From positions 62,001-126,000 of the forward strand of contig NZ_QXGH01000019.1 of the NCBI RefSeq assembly GCF_003515065.1: a stretch of 64,000 nucleotides of DNA, given 5' to 3'. The position numbers and the translations under genes are program-made. This document shows, piece after piece, positions 52,406 to 61,776 of this stretch (positions within the stretch are counted from its first letter, which is position 1; each line of letters opens with the position of its first letter). Source of the DNA: Nocardioides immobilis (lineage in GTDB: Bacteria; Actinomycetota; Actinomycetes; Propionibacteriales; Nocardioidaceae). The notes below the pieces were generated by a model. The model saw only the letters and a list, made by a program, of their open reading frames with translations. It was not told the DNA's origin and searched no databases.

Positions 52406-53862
52406 CGCTTGTCTCCTGTCGCCTCGGCGACCGCACCGATCGTCGCTGTCGCGACCAGGTCCACCCCGTCGCTCTCGACCACCACGGCCCGCACCAGGTC
52501 GCCGACCTGGGCGTCGGGGCACCCGCGCACCAGGGTGCTGCCGTCGACCTCGGGGCCCTGGTGGGCCGCCCGGCCCTCGACGTGGCCAGGGCGGTCGGTG
52601 GCCAGGTCCTCGACCAGCACCTCGACGGTGCTGCCGATCCGCTCCTCGGCCCGATCCCCATTGAGCGCGGTGACCAGGTCGGTCACGTGCGCGAGCCGGG
52701 CGCGGATCTCGTCCTCGTCGTGCTTGCCGTCGTACGTCTCGGCCTCGGTGCCGTCCTCGTCGGAGTAGCCGAACACCCCGGTCACGTCGAGCCGGGCCGC
52801 GACCAGGAAGTCGCAGAGGATCTCGAGGTCGCGCTCGGTCTCACCGGGGAAGCCGACGATCACGTTGGAGCGGACGCCTGCCTCCGGGCTCAGGGCGCGG
52901 ACCTGGTCGAGCAGGGCGAGGAAGCTCTCCGGGTCGCCGAAGCGGCGCATCCGCCGCAGCACGGCGTTGCTCGCGTGCTGGAACGACAGGTCGAAGTACG
53001 GCGCGACGCCGGGCGTCGTCGCGATCGCCTCGATCAGTCCCGGGCGGGTCTCGGCGGGTTGCAGGTAGGACACCCGCACCCGGTCGATCCCGTCGATCGC
53101 GGCCAGCTCCGGAAGGAGGGTCTCGAGCAGCCGGAGGTCGCCGAGGTCCTTGCCGTACGACGTGGAGTTCTCCGAGACCAGGAACAGCTCGCGCGCGCCC
53201 TGGCCGGCCAGCCAGGCGCCTTCAGCCAGTACGTCGGAGGGCCGGCGGCTGACGAACGACCCCCGGAACATGGGGATCGCGCAGAACGTGCAGCGTCGGT
53301 CGCAGCCGCTGGCCAGCTTGAGCGCTGCCATGGGCCCCGAGTCGAGCCGGGTCCGGGCCTCGAGGGTCGCGGGGCCTGCCGACGGCCGCTCGGCGGGGCT
53401 GATCGGCAGCAGCTTGCGCCGGTCCTGCGGGGTGTGCGCGTGCGGACGCTCCCCCGCCACGATCGCGCGCAGCCGCGAGGCGATGTCGGTGTAGTCGTCG
53501 AAGCCGAGGACCGCGTCCGCCTCGGGGAGCGAGTCGGCGAGCTCGGCGCCGTACCTCTCGGCGAGGCAGCCGACCGCGACGACGGCCTTGACGTTGGCAC
53601 CGGCCCCGTCCTTGAGGTCAGCCGCCGCGAGCAGGGTGTCGATCGAGTCCTTCTTGGCCGCGTCGACGAACCCGCAGGTGTTGACGACGACCGTGTCCGC
53701 GTCCTCGGGGTCCTCGACCAGGGCGAAGCCGTCGGCAGCGAGCCGGCCGGCGAGCTCCTCGGAGTCCACGTCGTTGCGGGCGCAGCCGAGGGTCAGCAGG
53801 GCGACCGACAGTGTCGATCGGGGCTCGGAACCGGCGGGTGCGTGCGTCTCAGGACTGGTCAT
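52402..53862 (-). CDS. rimO: Ribosomal protein S12 methylthiotransferase
   Basis: A 486-aa radical-SAM enzyme that methylthiolates the conserved aspartate of ribosomal protein S12. The N-terminal UPF0004 domain has cysteines in TLGCARN, NTCGFV and VGCLAER (first iron-sulfur cluster). The radical-SAM motif is CDRRCTFC (about residues 196-203). [13 protein letters not shown] and the C-terminal TRAM-like domain ([31 protein letters not shown], about 405-435) separate RimO from MiaB. It overlaps the pgsA start by 4 nt. Confidence 0.96.
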   Translation of the reverse strand: MTSPETHAPAGSEPRSTLSVALLTLGCARNDVDSEELAGRLAADGFALVEDPEDADTVVVNTCGFVDAAKKDSIDTLLAAADLKDGAGANVKAVVAVGCLAERYGAELADSLPEADAVLGFDDYTDIASRLRAIVAGERPHAHTPQDRRKLLPISPAERPSAGPATLEARTRLDSGPMAALKLASGCDRRCTFCAIPMFRGSFVSRRPSDVLAEGAWLAGQGARELFLVSENSTSYGKDLGDLRLLETLLPELAAIDGIDRVRVSYLQPAETRPGLIEAIATTPGVAPYFDLSFQHASNAVLRRMRRFGDPESFLALLDQVRALSPEAGVRSNVIVGFPGETERDLEILCDFLVAARLDVTGVFGYSDEDGTEAETYDGKHDEDEIRARLAHVTDLVTALNGDRAEERIGSTVEVLVEDLATDRPGHVEGRAAHQGPEVDGSTLVRGCPDAQVGDLVRAVVVESDGVDLVATATIGAVAEATGDKR

Positions 53863-53935
53863 GGCTACCGGTCAGTATGGCGGCTGGCCCCGTGAGGCAC
53901 GAAACGCCGAATCCGCCCCAGCCCCGGTTCGGGGG

Positions 53936-55687
53936 TCAGCAGGCAGCGAGGGTCTTGGTGGCTTCCGCGCCGGTCTCACCCAGCGGCAGCGGGTCCTTGC
54001 AGTCGACGCCCGCGGTCACCGAGCCGTCCGAGGTCCAGATCCGGACCGGTGGTTCGACCTTGAGGTCGGCAGTCTGCCCGAACGCGAGCTTGCCCTCGAA
54101 GACGATGTCCCCGCCGCTGTCGCGGACCAGGACCCTCGCCCCGCCACCCGTCGCCGTCAGCGTGACCGGCACGGGGTCCGCCTTGGCACCGCTGCCGATG
54201 CCGCCACTGCCGCCGGCCTGCTTCAGCGTCGAGGGCTCGCCGAGCGCGACCGGGCCGTCCATCACCAGCCTGGCGATCGACCAGATCAGGACCGCGGCCA
54301 TCACCGCGGCGACCAGCACCGACCAGTTCCGGCCCCCGCGGGTGCCGCGGATCGAGCCGCCGACCCCCGTAGCGAGCTCGGACTCGAAGACCCGGCGGGG
54401 GTCGATGGGTGCGTCGGCGTACTTCTCGTCGTACGACGCGACGAGCGGGCCGGCGTCGACGCCCAGCACCCGCGCGAGCGTGCGGAGGTGGCCGCGGGCG
54501 TAGAAGTCGCCGCCGCACGGGCCGAAGTCGTCGACCTCGATCGCCTCGATCACGTGCGGACGGATCCGGGTGCGCTCCGAGAGCTGGTCGACGGTCAGCC
54601 GCAACCGGTCGCGGGCGGACTCGAGCTGCGGGCCGATGACCGGGTTCGACGCCTGGTGCACGACCAGGTCGTCGAGGACGACGGTCAGCGTGTGCTCGAC
54701 CGCGTCGGGCTCGTCCGCCGGCTCGGAGCGCAGCGCGTTGGCGCCGATCGTCGGGTGCGACCCCGTGGTGGAGTCGAGCGAGCCGCGCGCGAATCCCGCG
54801 TGCTGCACCTCGACCCGCGCCGCGCCGACCACCGGGCGACCCGGACCCGGCGACGGCGACGGCGACGGCGGGACAGCGTCGTCGGTGACGGCGTCGTCGG
54901 TGACGGCATCGATCTCGTCGGTGGACGCGTTCGCGATGACCGGGTCGATGTTGTCGACGGTGTCGTCGTCGGCCGCGGCGGGCCGAATGCTGGGGAACCG
55001 GAACCGCTTCTCGACCTCGGCCGCGATCCCCCGCCGCTCGAGCTTGACCGTGTCCTCCGACAGCGGCCCGATCTCCGCGGGCGCAGCGGCGGGCGTCGGA
55101 CTCGTGACCTCCTCGGCCTCGGGGACCTCCTCGTCCAGGTCCGGCACCACCTCGACGACGTCGGCACGGCCGTCGGCGAGGCCGGCGAGCTCGTCGCTGA
55201 TCGTCCGGGAGTCGGCGCCGACCACCCGGGTCGCGAGGGTGAGCGGCACGATCAGCTGCTGCCCGGAGTCCCCCACCACCAGCAGGTGGCCGTCGTGGAA
55301 CGGCAGCCGCCGCGGCAGGTGCTCGAGGCACTCGATCTGCTCCCACGCGATGCCCTGCCAGTCGGCACCCTCGCGGAGCCGGACACCCAGCTGGTCCGCG
55401 ACCAGCAGCGGCGCCCGGGCGTCGGCCACGGCCGCGACGTGCAGGATCGTGATCACGCCGAGCACGGCGAACAGGGCCCAGTCGAGCGGGCTGCCGTCGC
55501 CGAAGCCGCGCAGTGCGAACGCCACCGTCAGCGCGGCAGCCGTCGCGCCGACGACAGCGGAGAGGACGACGTTGCGTCGTACCTCCACCTGGTCGGTCTC
55601 CGCCTCGGCAAGCTCGGCGGGCGTGGTGTCGGCGGGCGTGGTGTCGGCGGTCGGAAGGTCGGGTTCAAGGATCTGGTCGTCGTTCAT
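53936..55687 (-). CDS. RodZ-like membrane protein with extra N-terminal membrane/PH-like module
   Basis: A 583-aa protein. Residues 40-90 hold two membrane helices, followed by a PH-like beta-rich segment (about 95-160) and a long acidic, Pro-rich linker. A RodZ-type helix-turn-helix (RLTVDQLSERTRIRPHVIEAIEVDDF and GDFYARGHLRTLARVLGVD) spans about 355-425, a further membrane helix 455-477 and an extracellular DUF4115-like C-terminal domain (ADLKVEPPVRIWTSDGSVTAGVD). RodZ links cytoskeleton to cell shape; the N-terminal module is not part of usual RodZ. The ATG at 55687 is preferred over a GTG at 55696 overlapping the ftsK stop because GGGGAG is 8 nt before it. It sits between ftsK and rimO. 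Confidence 0.82.
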   Translation of the reverse strand: MNDDQILEPDLPTADTTPADTTPAELAEAETDQVEVRRNVVLSAVVGATAAALTVAFALRGFGDGSPLDWALFAVLGVITILHVAAVADARAPLLVADQLGVRLREGADWQGIAWEQIECLEHLPRRLPFHDGHLLVVGDSGQQLIVPLTLATRVVGADSRTISDELAGLADGRADVVEVVPDLDEEVPEAEEVTSPTPAAAPAEIGPLSEDTVKLERRGIAAEVEKRFRFPSIRPAAADDDTVDNIDPVIANASTDEIDAVTDDAVTDDAVPPSPSPSPGPGRPVVGAARVEVQHAGFARGSLDSTTGSHPTIGANALRSEPADEPDAVEHTLTVVLDDLVVHQASNPVIGPQLESARDRLRLTVDQLSERTRIRPHVIEAIEVDDFGPCGGDFYARGHLRTLARVLGVDAGPLVASYDEKYADAPIDPRRVFESELATGVGGSIRGTRGGRNWSVLVAAVMAAVLIWSIARLVMDGPVALGEPSTLKQAGGSGGIGSGAKADPVPVTLTATGGGARVLVRDSGGDIVFEGKLAFGQTADLKVEPPVRIWTSDGSVTAGVDCKDPLPLGETGAEATKTLAAC

Positions 55688-55692
55688 GTCCG

Positions 55693-58302
55693 TCACTCCC
55701 CCTGGATGGTCGCGATCACGGAGTCGAGCTCGTCGGGTTTCACCAGCACGTCGCGCGCCTTGGATCCCTCGCTGGGACCGACCACGCCGCGACTCTCGAG
55801 GATGTCCATCAGCCGGCCGGCCTTCGCGAAGCCGACGCGGAGCTTGCGCTGCAGCATCGACGTCGACCCGAACTGGGTCGACACCACCAGCTCGATCGCC
55901 TGGACGACCAGGTCCATGTCGTCGCCGATGTCGTCGTCGAGCACCTTGTTGCTGCTCTGCGGGACCGTGACGTCCTCACGGTAGGTCGGCTCGAGCTGGC
56001 TCTTGCACTGCTTGACGACCTCCTTGATCTCCGCCTCGGTCACCCAGCTGCCCTGGACTCTTATCGGCTTCGAGGCGCCCATCGGGAGGAACAGTCCGTC
56101 ACCCTGGCCGACCAGCTTCTCCGCACCGGGCTGGTCCAGGATGACCCGGCTGTCGGTCACGGACGAGGTCGCGAACGCGAGCCGCGAGGGCACGTTGGCC
56201 TTGATCAGCCCGGTGACGACGTCGACGGAGGGTCGCTGCGTCGCCAGCACCAGGTGGATGCCGGCAGCGCGGGCGAGCTGCGTGATCCGTACGACGGAGT
56301 CCTCGACGTCGCGCGGCGAGACCATCATCAGGTCCGCCAGCTCGTCGACGATCACCAGCAGGTAGGGGTACGGCGTGAGCACCCGCTCGCTCCCCGCCGG
56401 CACCTCGACCTTGCCCGCCCTGACGGCCTTGTTGAAGTCGTCGATGTGGCGGAACCCGAAGTTCGCGAGGTCGTCGTACCGCATGTCCATCTCGCGGCAC
56501 ACCCACGCCAGCGCCTCGGCGGCCTTCTTGGGGTTGGTGATGATCGGCGTGATCAGGTGCGGGACGCCCTCGTAGTTGTTGAGCTCCACCCGCTTGGGGT
56601 CGACCATGATCATCCGGACCTCGTCCGGCGTCGCCCGCATCAGCACCGACGTGATCATCGAGTTGATGAAGCTCGACTTTCCGGAGCCGGTGGCGCCGGC
56701 GACCAGCAGGTGCGGCATCTTCGCGAGGTTGGCGACCACGAAGCCGCCTTCGACGTCCTTGCCGAGGCCCGACACCATCGGGTGGTGGTCGTTGCGGGCC
56801 GCGTTGGACCGCAGCACGTCACCGAGGGAGACGATCTCCTTGTCGACGTTGGGGATCTCGACGCCGACCGCTGACTTGCCGGGGATCGGGCTCAGGATCC
56901 GTACGTCCTCGGAACCGACGGCGTAGGAGATGTTGCGCGCAACGCCGAGGATCTTCTCGACCTTGACGCCGGTGCCGAGCTCGATCTCGTAGCGCGTGAC
57001 GGTGGGGCCCCGCGTGTAGCCGACCACCTGGGCGTCGATGGCGAACTCGTCGAGCACCTGGGTGAGCTTGTCGACGACCGCGTCGCTCGCCTTCGAGCGC
57101 GCGCGGTGGGGCGACCCGGGCTTGAGGACGTCGTTGGCCGGCAGGGTGTAGGCGATGTCGCCGGACAGCGCCAGCTGCTCGACCCGCTGCGGCATCGGGC
57201 TGTGCGGCGGCGGCTCGAGATCGCCGGTCTCGTCCTGCGCGAGCGCGGCCGGGACGGCGGCGTCGGTGAGCGGGATGTCGATCGGCTCGCGGAGCTCCAT
57301 CGACTCCTCGACAGCGGCGGCGGCCTTGCGTCCCCGGCGTTTCTTCGTGGGCTCCTCGAGGAGAGGCGTGTCGTACGCCGGGTCGCCCATCAGCGGGTCG
57401 ATGGTGTCGCCCATGTCACCAGCGCCTCGCTTGACCCGGATCGGCTGGGTCGGCTCGCCTCCGTCGGCGGCGGCCGGGTGCCGGCCGAGCAGCACATCGC
57501 TCAGGTCGCGGAGCCGGTCCGGGAGCCGGTAGAGCGGGGTCCCCGTGATCACCAGGATTCCGAAGAACGCCAGCAGCAGGAGCAGGGGTACGACGACCGC
57601 CGGTGACCGGAGCAGGTCGAGGAGCAGTGCCGATACGACGTACCCGACGGCGCCACCGCCCTCGCGCAGCGGCGTGGTGTCGCCGCTGACCGGCTGCGGG
57701 CTCCCGTTGGCGATGTGCACGATGCCGAGCAGGCCGAACGCGAACGTGGTCCAGCCGATGACCTGGCGGCCGACCGGGCCGTTGGCAACGGGGTCGCGCA
57801 TCACCCGCCACGCGGCGAGGAGCACGAGGAACGGCACGAACCAGCCGACCTTGCCGACCGTGCCGGCGACGACCGTGCGGACGAAGTCCATGACCCCGCC
57901 CGGCATCTCGAACCAGACGCCGGCGGCGACGACGAGCGCGAGACCGACGAGCAGCAGCCCGACGCCGTCACGGCGCTGCTCGGGCTGGATCTCCTTGGCG
58001 CCGCCGACGATCCCGCGCACCAACGCTCCGACGCCGTGCGCGATGCCGAGCCAGATCGCGACGATGGCGCGTGCGAGCGCGCCGAAGGCCTGCGACACCG
58101 GGCCGGGTCCGTTGCGGACGGCGCGAGGTGCCGGTCGGCGCGATGCCGAGGCCTTCTTCGCGGGTCGCTTCTTACTCGTGCTGCGTTGGGGTGTACTCCG
58201 CGATCGCGAGCTGGTGCTGGCCCTCTTGGTGCTGCCGCTGTTGCGGCTCGTGGACGTGCTCCGGCTGCGCGACCGCGTCGGGGAAGACGTACGGGTCGCC
58301 AT
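55693..58302 (-). CDS. ftsK: DNA translocase FtsK
   Basis: An 869-aa septal DNA pump. A Ser/Arg/Lys-rich N-terminus (residues 1-60) precedes four or five membrane helices (about 75-275), a linker, and the translocase motor with Walker A GATGSGKS (about 540-547), Walker B LLVIVDELADLMM and ATQRPSVDVVTGLIKANVPSRLAF. The C-terminal gamma winged helix (TSMLQRKLRVGFAKAGRLMDILESRGVVG) recognises polar DNA motifs. The ATG at 58302 has AGGG 9 nt upstream; an alternative ATG is six codons earlier. The motor helps chromosome segregation at division. Confidence 0.96.
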   Translation of the reverse strand: MATRTSSPTRSRSRSTSTSRNSGSTKRASTSSRSRSTPQRSTSKKRPAKKASASRRPAPRAVRNGPGPVSQAFGALARAIVAIWLGIAHGVGALVRGIVGGAKEIQPEQRRDGVGLLLVGLALVVAAGVWFEMPGGVMDFVRTVVAGTVGKVGWFVPFLVLLAAWRVMRDPVANGPVGRQVIGWTTFAFGLLGIVHIANGSPQPVSGDTTPLREGGGAVGYVVSALLLDLLRSPAVVVPLLLLLAFFGILVITGTPLYRLPDRLRDLSDVLLGRHPAAADGGEPTQPIRVKRGAGDMGDTIDPLMGDPAYDTPLLEEPTKKRRGRKAAAAVEESMELREPIDIPLTDAAVPAALAQDETGDLEPPPHSPMPQRVEQLALSGDIAYTLPANDVLKPGSPHRARSKASDAVVDKLTQVLDEFAIDAQVVGYTRGPTVTRYEIELGTGVKVEKILGVARNISYAVGSEDVRILSPIPGKSAVGVEIPNVDKEIVSLGDVLRSNAARNDHHPMVSGLGKDVEGGFVVANLAKMPHLLVAGATGSGKSSFINSMITSVLMRATPDEVRMIMVDPKRVELNNYEGVPHLITPIITNPKKAAEALAWVCREMDMRYDDLANFGFRHIDDFNKAVRAGKVEVPAGSERVLTPYPYLLVIVDELADLMMVSPRDVEDSVVRITQLARAAGIHLVLATQRPSVDVVTGLIKANVPSRLAFATSSVTDSRVILDQPGAEKLVGQGDGLFLPMGASKPIRVQGSWVTEAEIKEVVKQCKSQLEPTYREDVTVPQSSNKVLDDDIGDDMDLVVQAIELVVSTQFGSTSMLQRKLRVGFAKAGRLMDILESRGVVGPSEGSKARDVLVKPDELDSVIATIQGE

Positions 58303-58534
58303 GCTGATGACCCTACTCATTCGTCACATCTGCCCCATGGATCACGGAAGCGTGTCGGCGCCCCAAACGCCCCTTCCTCCACAGCGGCCGGTAATCGTTA
58401 TGACACGGTGACCAGGCAGCGGAAATCGGGCGAAGCTGGGTATGGACCGGAGCCGAACGCCCTCTTAAGGTGCCGGATGGTGCGGGTCTGTCGACCGCGC
58501 TTCCCGGAAATACATCTTTCGAAGGGACCCCTCG

Positions 58535-61500
58535 GTGAAGAATCTCAACCGGGGCCGCAGTTTTGCGCTCGGCCTCGCCCTCGTTGCCACCGCTCTGGCG
58601 GCACCACCAGCGCTCAACGCGTCCGCCGCTCCGGCGGCACGGCCCGACCCCTCCATCGTCGACGAGATGCGCTCGACCGCGTCCGGCAACCTCGCCCTGC
58701 GCACGAACCCGGCGACGGGGAAGGTCGGCTTCGCGCGCGTCAAGGGCGCGGACCCCGACCTGCTTCCCGGCGTGGCAGCCGAGGGCCGCCAAGGCGCGAT
58801 CGACAAGTCCACCCGCTACCTCTCCCGGTTCGCCGGCGCCTTCGGCGCCCGTCCGAGCGAGCTGACCCAGAGCGCGGTCTACCAGGACAAGGCCGGCTGG
58901 TCGGTCACCTTCACCCAGGCCCACAAGGGCGTGCCGGTCTTCGGCGCCGAGCTCAAGGCCGAGGTCAACCGCGAGGGTGCCCTGACGTCCGTCAACGGCT
59001 TCGCGGCTCCGGGCCTGTCGCTGTCGACGTCCCCCCGGTTCTCCGAGAGCCAGGCGTCGGCGCGAGCCCTCTCGCTCGTGAAGACCAACCCCGACGGCTA
59101 CGACGACGGCGGTGTCCCGAAGGGCCTCACGAAGGGCCTCAAGGTCCGCTCGATCGACCTGATGGTCTACCGCACCGGCTCCACCCGCGGCATCGACGGC
59201 GCCAACAAGCTCGCCTGGGTCGCCGAGGTCTGGAACAAGGCGACCGTCCGCGAGACCGTGATCCTCGACGCAGCGACCAACAAGCCGCTCAACCGCTGGT
59301 CGATGATGGCGCACGCGCTCGACCGCGAGCTCTTCGAGGGCAACCCCGACGGCACCTACACCCACGTCTACAGCGAGGGCGACCCGTTCCCCGACGACCT
59401 GACCGAGGACCAGCAGAACGAGATCCTGGGTGCCGGCGAGAGCTACTGGATGTTCCGCAACACGTTCGGCTACAACTCGTGGGACGGCGCCGGCGGGACG
59501 ATGTACACGACGAACAACGACCCGCGGATCAGCTGCCCGAACGCCAACTGGAACGGCTTCTCGACCAACTACTGCACCGGCGTCACCGGTGACGACACGG
59601 TCGCCCACGAGTGGGCCCACGCCTACACCGAGTCGACCTCCGGCCTGATCTACCAGTGGCAGGCAGGCGCGCTGAACGAGGCCTACTCGGACATCTGGGG
59701 CGAGACCGTCGACATGCTCAACACCCGCCAGAACTTCAAGGGTGAGACTCAGGCCGACAAGATCGAGCGCACCCCGGGCCTGTGCTCGGAGTACACGCGC
59801 GCCGCGGTCACCATGGAGATCACCGCGCCCGCCAGCGTGGACGGACCGTGCAACGCCGCTCCGGCCTCGTTCGGCCCGGTCATCACCCAGGCCGGCGTCA
59901 ACGGCACGGCGATCGTCGGCGTCGACGGCACCGGCGAGCTGCCGGACGGCACACCCGACGACTCGACCGGCAACGGTTGCCTTCCGTTCGAGAACGCTGC
60001 GGACATCGCGGGCCAGTGGGTGTACGTCGACCGTGGCACCTGCACGTTCCAGGCCAAGGCCACCAACGCTGAGGACGCCGGTGCCCTCGGTATCGTCGTC
60101 GGCGACCACACCGCAGGGCGTGACCCGATCTCGATGTCGGCGAATGCCGAGATCTACGGCGTGATGGTCACCCTCGAGGACGGCCAGAGGTTCAAGTCCG
60201 CGGGCGAGCCGGTGGACTTCCACATCGCAGCGGTCCCGGCTGCGACCGACGACACCTACCGGTGGCTGTCGGGCGAGTCCGACCCCGCTTTCGGTGGTGC
60301 GATCCGCGACATGTGGAACCCGAACTGCTACGGCCACCCGGGCGCGGTCTCGGACGCCGAGTACCACTGCGACGAGAGCGACTCCGGGGGCGTCCACTCG
60401 AACTCGGGCGTGGTCAACCGGACGTTCGCCATCCTGGTGGACGGCCTCCCGGGCACGGTCGACGAGATCGGCCTCGACAAGGCAGCGTGGCTGTTCTGGT
60501 ACGCGCAGACGCACTACCTGACGCCGACGTCGTACTTCCCCGACCTGGCCGACGGTCTCGAGGCGGCCTGCGCGTCGCTGCAGGGCGTCAGCTTCGAGAA
60601 GGTCACGCTCGGCAGCCCGTCGGACCCTGACGGCTCTGACGGCGGCGTGGTCGAGCCCGAGAAGGTGGAGGGTGGCACCACCGCCGCCGACTGCGAGGCC
60701 GTGACTGCGGCGATCGCAGAGACCGAGCTGCGGCTCGACCCGACCGAGCAGTGCGACTGGCAGCCGCTGCTGCAGCCGGGCGCTCCGGCGATCGAGTGCG
60801 CTGAGGGCACCCACAAGGAGGTGTCCTTCAGGGAGCACTTCGAGGACGGCCTCGCCGGCTGGACGCAGGACGAGGAGCTCGGCTTCGAGTTCAGCGAGGG
60901 CATCCCGTGGGAGGAGTCGACGGACGCACCTGGTGGCCACCCCGGCACCGTCGCGTTCGCTCCCGACCCGGTCGCGGGCGTCTGTGGTGACGTGGGTGAC
61001 CTGACCAGCCGCAACGGCCTGATCAGCCCCGACATCACCGTTCCTGACGGTGCGTCGCCGCGGATGTCGTTCGACCACTACGTCGCCACCGAGGCGACGT
61101 GGGACGGCGCCAACGTCAAGGTCAGCGTCAACGGCGGTGTCTTCGAGCTGGTCCCGCAGGAGGCCTACCTCTGGAACGCGCCGGGCGGCGAGCTCGACCC
61201 GTCCGCGGGTCCGATGGGCGGCGAGCCCGCCTGGACCGGCACCGACGGGGGCCAGCTGCACGGCTCGTGGGGCAAGTCCGTGATCGACCTGGGCGCCCTC
61301 GCGGACGCAGGCGACACGGTGGCCTTCCGGTTCGACATGGGTCGCGACGGTTGCAACGGCGTCGACGGTTGGTACGTCGACAACGTGATCGTCGCGAGCT
61401 GCGTCGACGACCCGCTGGCAACCAGGATCCGGGTGGACGCGCCGGCCCGCGTGGAGCGCGGTCGTCCGTTCGACGTCCGGGTCAAGGTGATCGCCGACGG

Positions 61501-61702
61501 CGCCATTCCGGAGGGTCGGGTCGTGATCATGAAGGGCAAGCTCCGACTCGGTCGGGACGACCTCAACGCCCGAGGCGTCGGCATCGTCACGATCTATCGG
61601 GTGTTCGCCATCGGCCGCCATACGCTGACCGCGAAGTACCGACCGGACGAGGGCTTCAGGAGGAGCTCTCGGGACTTCACGATCCGGGTGGTCCGCCGCT
61701 GA
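58535..61702 (+). CDS. Secreted M4-type metalloprotease with inserted PA domain
   Basis: A 1055-aa exported zinc protease. Signal peptide about 1-32, FTP/propeptide region 35-260, then the catalytic domain: zinc motif HEWAH (His358, Glu359, His362), third ligand Glu382 in NEAYSD and the transition-state His621 in GGVHSNSGVVNR, all M4 (thermolysin) hallmarks. Between Glu382 and His621 lies a protease-associated (PA) domain (about 430-570, FENAADIAGQWVYVDRGTCTF and AGALGIVVGD), where thermolysin has only about 65 residues. The C-terminal part has a jelly-roll/MAM-like domain (about 765-960, FREHFEDGLAGWT, VDGWYVDNVIV) and an Ig-like domain. A GTG start has AAGGG about 8 nt upstream. Confidence 0.92.
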   Translation: MKNLNRGRSFALGLALVATALAAPPALNASAAPAARPDPSIVDEMRSTASGNLALRTNPATGKVGFARVKGADPDLLPGVAAEGRQGAIDKSTRYLSRFAGAFGARPSELTQSAVYQDKAGWSVTFTQAHKGVPVFGAELKAEVNREGALTSVNGFAAPGLSLSTSPRFSESQASARALSLVKTNPDGYDDGGVPKGLTKGLKVRSIDLMVYRTGSTRGIDGANKLAWVAEVWNKATVRETVILDAATNKPLNRWSMMAHALDRELFEGNPDGTYTHVYSEGDPFPDDLTEDQQNEILGAGESYWMFRNTFGYNSWDGAGGTMYTTNNDPRISCPNANWNGFSTNYCTGVTGDDTVAHEWAHAYTESTSGLIYQWQAGALNEAYSDIWGETVDMLNTRQNFKGETQADKIERTPGLCSEYTRAAVTMEITAPASVDGPCNAAPASFGPVITQAGVNGTAIVGVDGTGELPDGTPDDSTGNGCLPFENAADIAGQWVYVDRGTCTFQAKATNAEDAGALGIVVGDHTAGRDPISMSANAEIYGVMVTLEDGQRFKSAGEPVDFHIAAVPAATDDTYRWLSGESDPAFGGAIRDMWNPNCYGHPGAVSDAEYHCDESDSGGVHSNSGVVNRTFAILVDGLPGTVDEIGLDKAAWLFWYAQTHYLTPTSYFPDLADGLEAACASLQGVSFEKVTLGSPSDPDGSDGGVVEPEKVEGGTTAADCEAVTAAIAETELRLDPTEQCDWQPLLQPGAPAIECAEGTHKEVSFREHFEDGLAGWTQDEELGFEFSEGIPWEESTDAPGGHPGTVAFAPDPVAGVCGDVGDLTSRNGLISPDITVPDGASPRMSFDHYVATEATWDGANVKVSVNGGVFELVPQEAYLWNAPGGELDPSAGPMGGEPAWTGTDGGQLHGSWGKSVIDLGALADAGDTVAFRFDMGRDGCNGVDGWYVDNVIVASCVDDPLATRIRVDAPARVERGRPFDVRVKVIADGAIPEGRVVIMKGKLRLGRDDLNARGVGIVTIYRVFAIGRHTLTAKYRPDEGFRRSSRDFTIRVVRR

Positions 61703-61733
61703 TCAGCTAGCGACGACCAGCAACACCAGACAG

Positions 61734-61767
61734 CGGTCCCCGCTCTCCTCCGGGAGGGCGGGGACCG
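61734..61767. terminator. Bidirectional hairpin terminator
   Basis: CGGTCCCCGC and GCGGGGACCG form a perfect 10-bp stem extended inward by CTCC/GGAG around a TCCG loop. It lies between the convergent ends of the protease and rnj genes, so it can end both transcripts. A T-rich tail is lacking, as is common in this group. Confidence 0.7.
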
Positions 61768-61776
61768 TTGCGTCGC

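Noticed and set aside
58321..58534. Possible riboswitch (c-di-AMP type) ahead of the secreted protease
   Set aside because: GGAGCCGAAC and a few G-rich pieces are present, but the conserved order of the known consensus is not; only an AT-richer promoter-like stretch around TAATCGTTATGAC is seen.
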